A DNA stretch of 38,145 nt from Campylobacterales bacterium (lineage in GTDB: Bacteria; Campylobacterota; Campylobacteria; Campylobacterales; Sulfurimonadaceae), in the NCBI GenBank assembly GCA_014859655.1, contig JACUTT010000020.1:1-38145 (forward strand), in the 5' to 3' direction. This document shows positions 32,467 to 38,145 of this stretch, piece after piece. Below the pieces are notes generated by a model that made no database searches, had not been told where the DNA came from, and worked only from the letters and a program-made list of their open reading frames with translations. Within the stretch, counting starts at the first letter, position 1. Every line of letters begins with the position of its first letter. The position numbers and the translations under genes are program-made.

Positions 32467-33755
32467 TATTCTACCTCCAAAATAAGCGCAGCACCCTGCC
32501 CGCCGCCAATACACAGCGTTGCCAGACCTCTGTTCTTGCCTCTTCGGCGCAGCTCTTTGAGGGTGTGGATGACCAGACGTGTACCTGTCATACCGACGGG
32601 GTGGCCCAGCGCGACGGCGCCGCCGTTGACATTGAGGCGTGTCGTATCGATGCTGCCCAGGGCTTTGTTTCTGCCCAGATGTGTTTTCGCATAGGCATCG
32701 GAATCAAAGGCGACAAGATTGGCCAGCACCTGCACCGCAAAAGCCTCGTTCATCTCGATAAGGTCGATATCTTTCATGCTAAGGCGGTGATGCTTAAAAA
32801 GTTTTGCCGTGGCGTAGGCCGGCCCCATCCCCATTCGCTTCGGATCAAGTCCCGCGTAGGCATAGTGGCTGAGGTATCCCATAGGCTCCAGCCCCATCTG
32901 TTTAGCCTTGGACTCGCTCATCACCACGACCGCCGCCGCCGCGTCGGATATCTGCGAGGAGTTCCCCGCCGTCACCGTGCCGTTTTTACGGTCGAAGAAG
33001 GGGCGAAGTTTGCCAAGGGCTGGCATGTTTTGTCCCAGGCGCACCCCGTCATCATCTTCCATGACCTTCCCCGCTTTCGTGTCATACACAATAGGGGCTA
33101 TCTCTTCTTTAAATATCCCCGCCTTGATCGCGGCTTCGGCTTTTTTGTGGCTTTGCAAGGCGTAGGCATCCTGCTCTTCCCGGCTTATCCCGAAGTCCTG
33201 GGCCAGTATCTCCGCTGTCGATCCCATCACCAGACCGCTGACGGGATCGGTAAGCCCCTGCATCAGTCCGATGATCGGTTTGATGTGCCGTGGCCTGAAG
33301 TGCGTGAGCGTGTAGAGCTTTTCACTCAGGCTCTTTGCCTTGGATAGGGTCTCAAAGAGGGCCTTCATCTTGTCGCTGTACATCAGCGGCACATTGCTCA
33401 TCGACTCCACCCCGCCGCACAAAAAGATCTCCCCCTCGCCGCTGAGTATCTTGCACGCAGCCGAGGTGATCGACTCCATTCCCGAGGCGCAGTTTCGATG
33501 CACCGTATACGCAGTCGTCGAGTTTGGAAATCCCGCTTCCAGGGCAATGACACGGGCCACATTGGCCGCATGCGCGGGCTGGGAGACATTTCCCATGATG
33601 ACCTCGTCATACAGGCCAAAAGGCAGTCCCACCCGCAGGGCCAGCTCCTGGACAATATGCGCGCCCAGACGTTCGGCCTGAAGATCTTTGAGTTTCCCGC
33701 CCGCTTTGGCGATGGGGGTACGCAAACCGTCTATGATGGCAATTCTCTCTTTCAT
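32466..33755 (-). CDS. fadI: Acetyl-CoA acyltransferase (3-ketoacyl-CoA thiolase, FadI type)
   Basis: 429 residues, near the 436 of E. coli FadI. The nucleophile Cys89 sits in VHRNCASGMES; the C-terminal active-site His and Cys are in NGGAVALGHPVGMTGTR and LATLCIGGGQGAAL. It cleaves 3-ketoacyl-CoA with CoA to acetyl-CoA and a shortened acyl-CoA. Its ATG overlaps the stop of fadD by 4 bases and its TAA overlaps the fadJ ATG, so it is coupled on both sides. Together with fadJ it would form the trifunctional-like complex. Confidence 0.94.
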   Translation of the reverse strand: MKERIAIIDGLRTPIAKAGGKLKDLQAERLGAHIVQELALRVGLPFGLYDEVIMGNVSQPAHAANVARVIALEAGFPNSTTAYTVHRNCASGMESITSAACKILSGEGEIFLCGGVESMSNVPLMYSDKMKALFETLSKAKSLSEKLYTLTHFRPRHIKPIIGLMQGLTDPVSGLVMGSTAEILAQDFGISREEQDAYALQSHKKAEAAIKAGIFKEEIAPIVYDTKAGKVMEDDDGVRLGQNMPALGKLRPFFDRKNGTVTAGNSSQISDAAAAVVVMSESKAKQMGLEPMGYLSHYAYAGLDPKRMGMGPAYATAKLFKHHRLSMKDIDLIEMNEAFAVQVLANLVAFDSDAYAKTHLGRNKALGSIDTTRLNVNGGAVALGHPVGMTGTRLVIHTLKELRRRGKNRGLATLCIGGGQGAALILEVE

Positions 33756-35443
33756 GACTCACTCCTGTAAAAATTTTCAATCTGTTCTTTGTAGTGCTCT
33801 TCGACCTTTTCGCGCGCTATCTTCATCGAAGGGGTCAAAAGACCGTTTTGGATGCTTACACTCTGCTTGGAAATATAAAACTTCTGTATCTGTTCCCAGC
33901 GGTTTAGCCTTGTGTTGACCCTGTCGACAAGCGCCTGCACAAGTCTTTGCAGATGCTCCTGTGTCAAGGCAGCGCACTCGGCTTCGTCCATAAAGACAAG
34001 CGCGGAGACAAAGGGCCTGCCGTCGGCGATCACCACCGCATAATCGATCCATTTGTTGGCCGTGATCTTCTGCTCTATCGCCACGGCCGAAATGTACTTG
34101 CCCGTAGAGGTCTTGAAAAGCTCTTTTTTGCGGCTTAAAACGGTGATGTAACCCTCGGCGTCGATGCTCGCCAGGTCTCCCGTGTGCAGCCATCCCTGCT
34201 CATCTATGACCTCTTTTGTCATTTCGGGTGCCTTGTGATAGCCGCGCATAACGCTCTGCCCGCGCACCAGAAGCTCGCCGTCCTCTGCCAGTTTCACCTC
34301 CACATGGGGGTAGGCTTTTCCGCAGGTTCCGACTCTGTTATAGCGCGCTGTATTAACACTGATCACCGGGGAGCTCTCGGTGAGGCCGTAGCCCTGATAG
34401 AGAGGAAGGCCTATGTTATGAAAAAAGCGGTAGACGGCCAGAGAGAGCGGTGCGCCCCCGCTGATCAGGTAGCGCAGTTCGCCGCCGAAGACATCAAGAA
34501 GTTTAGTGTAGACCAGGTGAGCGAAGAGTCTGTCTATGAAAGAGTCTGCTTGCGTGCTGGGGTCTTTGTGATCGGCGTGGTAAAAAGCGGCTTTTGCCAC
34601 CAGCCACTTCAGCCCCTTTGCCCCAGCCGCACCCTCATGCATCTTGGTGTAGACCTTGTCCAGAAGACGCGGAACGACCGTCATCACATGGGGCTTCACC
34701 TCTTTAAGAAGCACGGCTACGTTTTTTACATCATCCACAAAATAGACGGAGATGCCACGCATCAGATAGTAGCTCATCACCATCCGCTCAAAGATATGCG
34801 CCAAAGGAAGAAAACTCAACGCCCTGAAAGAAGGCTCCAGATCAAACCTCATTTGCGTGTCTTCGAGCTGGGTGATGATGTTATTATGCGAGAGCTCGAC
34901 GCCTTTGGGACGGCCCGTCGAACCGCTGGTGTAGATGATGGTGGCCAGGTCATCCGCATGGATTTCAGGCCTGCTATAGCGCAAATCCTCTCCTATGAAG
35001 GTTTCCCACTGCTGCACATTTGCGCCCTTGGCATGGATATCTTTGACCAGCACCAGCTCCATCTTTTGCAAGAAAGGCATGAGCTTCTCATAATGCAGCT
35101 TCGTCGAGACAAAGGCATAGCGTATGGCGGCATCTTCGAGCTCAAACTGCAGGTTTTCGGGAGAGATGTCGGCAAAGATCGGCACCGATACCGCCCCCAG
35201 ACACTGCAGGGCGTAGTCCGTTATAAGCCAAAAAGGAGAGGAGTCGGCAATGATGGCGACCGTGCTCCCCTGCCCTATCCCGCTCTTTTGAAAAGCGCTT
35301 GCCAGAGCACGCACGCTACGCACAAACTCTGCTGAAGAGATGCTTTTGAACTGCTGCTCGTGCAGGTAGTTCAGGTAGGTCTCGTTCGCTACACTGTTCT
35401 CTATGTGCTTAAGAAGTTCTGAAAGATTTTTTGCCTCAAACAT
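33752..35443 (-). CDS. fadD: Long-chain acyl-CoA synthetase
   Basis: 563 residues. The adenylate-forming signature is intact: IYTSGSTGRPKG (171-181), YQGYGLTESSP, GWLHTGDLASIDAEGYITVLSRKKELFKTSTGK with the C-terminal lysine region. This contrasts with the degraded P-loop of the 2500-5658 fusion. It activates fatty acids with ATP and CoA. As the first gene of the operon it provides acyl-CoA to the enzymes downstream. AAGGAAG lies before the ATG, and a TATAAT (35481-35486) is about 38 bases upstream. The sequence is of the FadD15-like long-chain branch rather than E. coli FadD; chain length is not readable. Confidence 0.9.
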   Translation of the reverse strand: MFEAKNLSELLKHIENSVANETYLNYLHEQQFKSISSAEFVRSVRALASAFQKSGIGQGSTVAIIADSSPFWLITDYALQCLGAVSVPIFADISPENLQFELEDAAIRYAFVSTKLHYEKLMPFLQKMELVLVKDIHAKGANVQQWETFIGEDLRYSRPEIHADDLATIIYTSGSTGRPKGVELSHNNIITQLEDTQMRFDLEPSFRALSFLPLAHIFERMVMSYYLMRGISVYFVDDVKNVAVLLKEVKPHVMTVVPRLLDKVYTKMHEGAAGAKGLKWLVAKAAFYHADHKDPSTQADSFIDRLFAHLVYTKLLDVFGGELRYLISGGAPLSLAVYRFFHNIGLPLYQGYGLTESSPVISVNTARYNRVGTCGKAYPHVEVKLAEDGELLVRGQSVMRGYHKAPEMTKEVIDEQGWLHTGDLASIDAEGYITVLSRKKELFKTSTGKYISAVAIEQKITANKWIDYAVVIADGRPFVSALVFMDEAECAALTQEHLQRLVQALVDRVNTRLNRWEQIQKFYISKQSVSIQNGLLTPSMKIAREKVEEHYKEQIENFYRSES

Positions 35444-35480
35444 ATTTCTTCCTTGGCAGGTGTATGCTGTATTAGAATAG

Positions 35481-35486
35481 ATTATA
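35481..35486 (-). promoter_or_regulatory. Candidate -10 of the fad operon
   Basis: A TATAAT on the minus strand lies about 38 bases before the fadD ATG. No clear -35 and no convincing FadR- or PsrA-like operator was recognised. Confidence 0.42.
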
Positions 35487-35534
35487 GCTCATTTATTTGG
35501 CGAATGCAGACGTATGAAGATAAAAAAATAAATC

Positions 35535-35543
35535 TGATATAAT
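35535..35543 (+). promoter_or_regulatory. Extended -10 before the MoCF-domain gene
   Basis: TGATATAAT (TATAAT at 35538-35543) precedes the GTG start at 35573 by 29 bases. AGGA at 35563-35566 is the ribosome site. Confidence 0.55.
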
Positions 35544-35572
35544 CGTACTCCATATCCGCAATAGGACGTATT

Positions 35573-36316
35573 GTGATACAAGAACCCCATTTTTACGCCG
35601 TTATTATCGGAAGCGAGATACTCAATCGCCGGCGCGAGGATAAGCATTTCGATTTTCTCACTCAGGCGCTCAAAGAGAAGGGCTTTGACCTTTTTGCCTC
35701 CTTTATCATCAAAGACGACAAAGAACTGATCGCGCAGACCTACGAGCTGGTCAAAAAAGACCCCTTGGCGATAATGTTCAGCTTCGGAGGCATCGGCTCG
35801 ACGCCGGATGATCTTACCCGAAAGATCGCTGCAGAGGTCTTTTGCGACGGCGTGCTCTATCGCCATCCGCAGTTTGAAAAAGATATCTTAGCGCGCCTGG
35901 GCGAACGTGCCTACCCTTACCCCATTACCATGTCCGACCTGCCTAAAGATGCCTGCCTTCTTTTCAACCCAATCAACAATATGTCGGGTTTTTTTCTGGA
36001 CGAGCGCTACTTCTTCATGCCCGGTTTTCCCGAGATGGCCCAGCCTATGATAGGAGAGATCCTCTCGAAATACTGCCCGCAAAGCCTGCCCAGTTTCAGC
36101 CAAAGCCTCATCGCCGAGGTCGGCGAAAGCAGGCTCACGACGCTGATGATGCAGCTAAGCGACACCATCGAACTCTCCTCCTTGCCGATGATGAATGACG
36201 GCCATCCCAGCGTCGAGCTCACCCTCAGCGGAAGGGATGAGCAGGAGATAAAAAAATATTTCAAGCGCTTCACCGATTTTCTTGAGAGCGAAGCGATAAG
36301 ATACCGCCTATTATGA
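35573..36316 (+). CDS. MoCF-domain (molybdopterin-binding, CinA N-terminal-like) protein
   Basis: 247 residues starting at GTG, with AGGA 6 bases upstream. The N-terminal domain (about 8-165) resembles MoaB/MogA and CinA: AVIIGSEIL, FSFGGIGSTPDDLTRK (the GGxGxTxDD loop) and FFMPGFPEMAQPMI. In the family this fold binds molybdopterin or nucleotide-like ligands; the CinA amidohydrolase domain is missing. The C-terminal part (VELTLSGRDEQEIKKYFKRF) may be an extra alpha-beta domain. It overlaps the next gene by 4 bases (ATGA), so the two are co-translated, an unexplained pairing. A role in molybdenum cofactor metabolism should not be assumed. Confidence 0.85.
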   Translation: MIQEPHFYAVIIGSEILNRRREDKHFDFLTQALKEKGFDLFASFIIKDDKELIAQTYELVKKDPLAIMFSFGGIGSTPDDLTRKIAAEVFCDGVLYRHPQFEKDILARLGERAYPYPITMSDLPKDACLLFNPINNMSGFFLDERYFFMPGFPEMAQPMIGEILSKYCPQSLPSFSQSLIAEVGESRLTTLMMQLSDTIELSSLPMMNDGHPSVELTLSGRDEQEIKKYFKRFTDFLESEAIRYRLL

Positions 36317-37440
36317 GGATCTCGTTCTTTTTAATTTTCTTTGTTGTTGTGATGGCTCTGCTCAACTACTACATCTATAAACGCTTTTTCAAAAAGCTGG
36401 ACTATCCCTTCAACCGCTACGCCAGCGTGATCCCTTCGCTCCTGATGTTAGGCGAGTTTGTCTTTGTTATAGAGGCGATTAGCCGCATCTTTATCGACTC
36501 TCTCGCACTTTATTGGCTCTTCTCCGCCACCATTGGGATCACCTTTGTGCTCTTTGTTATCACTCTGGTCTATGATCTCAATCTCTCGCTTTTCAAGCGC
36601 ATCCCCTACCAGCACAAACGCCGTAAATTCATCAAGATCATGTTCGATACGACCATGCTTATTCTGGCTCTCAGCTACCTTTTCAGAGGGTTCAAAGGGG
36701 GATTTTCAGAACCTGTTCTCAACACTGTCGATGTTGCTATAGAGGGCTTTTCCAAAGAGGGGTATGTCATTATGCAGTTGAGCGATCTGCATGTCGGTCG
36801 GACGATAAAAAAGAGCTTTGTCGAGACACTGGTCACACGTACCAATGCGCAGCATCCCAACATCATAGTCATCACCGGCGACCTCGTCGACCACAGCCTC
36901 GACGCGATCAAAGAGGACCTCTCGCCGCTGCAAAAGCTCAATGCTCCGACCTACTTCATTCTGGGCAACCACGAGTATTTTCACGGTGCGACGGAGATCA
37001 TCGCACATATGCGTAGCTTGGGGATCACTGTCTTGCTCAACGAATCCTTGCGCATTAAAAATGGGGAGTCTCACTTCAATCTTATCGGACTGACGGATGT
37101 GCTGGGCGAGCGTATCGGTGAGTATCCGATGGAGATCGAGAAGGCCTACCAAGAAACAGACTCAACCTTGCCGTGCATTATCCTGGCCCATCAGCCAAAG
37201 ACGATACTTCGCCTGGAGAAAAGAGCCTGCGACCTGATGCTCAGCGGCCATACCCACGGCGGGCAGATCTTTCCTTTCGGCCTGCTGGTGATGCTTGATC
37301 AGCCCTATCTCTCGGGGCTTCACCGCCATGACACGCAAAAGCAGATCTTTGTCAGCCGGGGCACGGGCTACTGGGGGCCACCGCTTCGCGTTCTCGCTCC
37401 CAGCGAGATCTCAAAGATCGTTATCCGCGGTAGTGTTTAA
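36313..37440 (+). CDS. Membrane-anchored metallophosphoesterase
   Basis: 375 residues with about four N-terminal membrane helices (1-16, 40-60, 65-90, 110-125) and a calcineurin-like domain from 150. Metal-binding motifs are complete: SDLHVGRT (Asp158, His160), TGDLVDHS (Asp190), GNHEYF (Asn219, His220) and GHTHGG (His313, His315). Such YkuE/YaeI-like proteins hydrolyse phosphomonoesters or pyrophosphate bonds, some in lipid metabolism; the substrate cannot be told. The ATG overlaps the stop of the MoCF-domain gene. Confidence 0.9.
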   Translation: MRISFFLIFFVVVMALLNYYIYKRFFKKLDYPFNRYASVIPSLLMLGEFVFVIEAISRIFIDSLALYWLFSATIGITFVLFVITLVYDLNLSLFKRIPYQHKRRKFIKIMFDTTMLILALSYLFRGFKGGFSEPVLNTVDVAIEGFSKEGYVIMQLSDLHVGRTIKKSFVETLVTRTNAQHPNIIVITGDLVDHSLDAIKEDLSPLQKLNAPTYFILGNHEYFHGATEIIAHMRSLGITVLLNESLRIKNGESHFNLIGLTDVLGERIGEYPMEIEKAYQETDSTLPCIILAHQPKTILRLEKRACDLMLSGHTHGGQIFPFGLLVMLDQPYLSGLHRHDTQKQIFVSRGTGYWGPPLRVLAPSEISKIVIRGSV

Positions 37441-37474
37441 AACCAAATCCTGCTATAACGATGCCAGAGAGGGC

Positions 37475-37615
37475 TTATACGGAGGTTCTTGAAAACTCGG
37501 TAGTGACCTGGATCGTATCGAGCAGCATTGTTTCAAAGGCCGCTTTTTCTATCTTGTGTTTTGAAATGAAGGCATCTATCGTTTCCGTCTCGAAATTATT
37601 GTAGTATTGATTCAC
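37475..37615 (-). CDS. Candidate small protein downstream of DUF4143 gene
   Basis: A 46-residue ORF with GTG start at 37615, preceded by AGAAGGAAG at 6 bases, a strong ribosome site. The protein (MNQYYNNFETETIDAF then SKHKIEKAAFETMLLDT) is helical and polar. It lies just 28 bases past the DUF4143 gene on the same strand. No family recognised. It could be a real small gene or a remnant of a longer one. Confidence 0.4.
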   Translation of the reverse strand: MNQYYNNFETETIDAFISKHKIEKAAFETMLLDTIQVTTEFSRTSV

Positions 37616-37643
37616 TTTTGTCTTCCTTCTATTCTGCAAAAAA

Positions 37644-38090
37644 TCACAAAAACACCCCAAACGGCAAAGCCACCAGATCATCCCCAAACTCTATAACTAT
37701 CTCACCATTGTAAAACACCACGCCCAGGCATTTTTGCTCACATCTGCTTTGAAAGTCGATGATATGTTTGAAATCATCTTTTTTGACACTGCTGCTCTGT
37801 TTTACCTCTATGGCGAGTATCTCGTTGTCAACTTCGATGATAAAATCTATCTCTTTTTTGTCGTTTGTCCGGTAGTGGTAGAGTGTGCCGCTTTTTTGCA
37901 TGTAAGAGAGATGTTTTTGGAGCTCGCAGAATATATAGGTCTCAAACACTTGTCCGCTATAGGGTGAGCTGAGAAGTTTCTCTCTTGAGTCGATTCTTAG
38001 CAAAGAACAAAGCACTCCCGTGTCGTTGAAAAACACTTTTGGAGATTTTGCAAACTGTTTGCCGATGTTCGCAAAATAGGGCTTAAGAAG
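37644..38090 (-). pseudogene. DUF4143 ATPase C-terminal fragment, cut by mobile element
   Basis: 149 codons encode the C-terminal part of an AAA-type ATPase with DUF4143: LLKPYFANIGKQFAKSPKVFFNDTGVL at the start, GQVFETYIFCELQKHL, then a restriction-endonuclease-like core YHYRTNDKKEIDFIIEVDNEILAIEVKQSS (Asp and Glu-x-Lys). The N-terminal AAA domain of roughly 220 residues is absent: at 38091 the sequence turns into what looks like the end of an IS3-family element, with an in-frame stop at 38130-38132. The junction falls exactly between codons. Such ATPases are commonly mobile and of unknown role, and this copy is presumably dead. Confidence 0.75.
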
Positions 38091-38145
38091 TGAGCTGGAC
38101 CCCAAAAACCGAACAACAATGCAGTAAAATTAAGGTGTAACTGCA
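38091..38145 (+). mobile_element. Probable left end of an IS3-family insertion sequence
   Basis: TGAGCTGGACCCC at 38091-38103 is like the terminal inverted repeat of IS3/IS150-group elements (TG...GACCCC type). After it come 42 bases of non-coding DNA ending in AAGGTGTAACTGCA, where AAGG would be the ribosome site of a transposase whose ATG falls at the window edge. TGCAGT (38120-38125) and ACTGCA (38140-38145) form an inverted repeat. The element continues outside the window. Confidence 0.55.

Noticed and set aside
34184-35335. Plus-strand frame of 383 codons opposite fadD
   Set aside because: It is entirely antisense to an intact acyl-CoA synthetase and shows no family motif.
35536-35573. 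Inverted repeats GATAT/ATATC and CAATA/TATTG before the MoCF-domain gene
   Set aside because: Arms of five bases in AT-rich DNA are expected by chance; the second merely surrounds the ribosome site.

Overview
The window reads as a compact bacterial chromosome segment, most likely from a Campylobacterota member of the Sulfurimonas/Sulfuricurvum/Sulfurovum type. This is inferred from protein style (an EAL-HDOD protein, a DUF420-like membrane protein, a MoxR/DUF58/transglutaminase operon), tight gene packing, and promoters that often show an extended -10 (TGnTATAAT) with little or no -35. No rRNA, tRNA or CRISPR array was seen, and no gene-free stretch exceeds 300 bases.

Layout. 1-2.5 kb: the 3' part of an iron-type alcohol dehydrogenase and an EAL-HDOD protein. 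2.5-5.7 kb (minus): a three-domain fusion of MFS transporter, PlsC acyltransferase and AMP-binding domain. 5.7-6.4 kb (minus): a genetic scar in which the start of a HAD phosphatase gene is joined to the end of a KDPG aldolase gene that also carries a frameshift. 6.4-7.6 kb: an RraB-like protein and a small membrane protein. 7.6-11.4 kb: a porin behind a sigma70 promoter covered by two Fur-box-like palindromes, then an FMN-binding exported protein, two tandem paralogous four-helix membrane proteins, and a convergent ApbE flavin transferase co-directional with a coiled-coil membrane protein. 12.7-17.8 kb (minus): a membrane-anchored glutamate-synthase-like protein and a SWIM/SNF2 helicase. 17.9-21.2 kb: small genes (two unknowns, a YHS lipoprotein, a MerR regulator, a small cytochrome c, a DUF420-like protein). 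21.3-24.9 kb: MoxR, DUF58 and transglutaminase genes. 24.9-25.8 kb: a single-domain parvulin and a small membrane protein. 25.8-35.4 kb (minus): a five-gene fatty-acid beta-oxidation operon (fadD, fadI, fadJ, fadE, then an acyltransferase-hydrolase fusion). 35.6-37.4 kb: a MoCF-domain protein and a membrane metallophosphoesterase. 37.5-38.1 kb: a small candidate ORF and a DUF4143 ATPase remnant, apparently cut by the end of an IS3-like element.

How the genes work together. Two themes stand out. One is lipid handling: the beta-oxidation operon forms a near-complete acyl-CoA degradation route, and two multidomain acyltransferase fusions suggest (lyso)phospholipid recycling. The other is extracytoplasmic flavin redox chemistry: ApbE would attach FMN to the exported FMN-binding protein, whose likely membrane partners are the paralogous four-helix pair. 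The porin promoter suggests iron control nearby, although a hairpin and a second promoter separate the porin from the flavin genes. The flavin cluster with its two paralogous membrane proteins is the best candidate for a little-described system.
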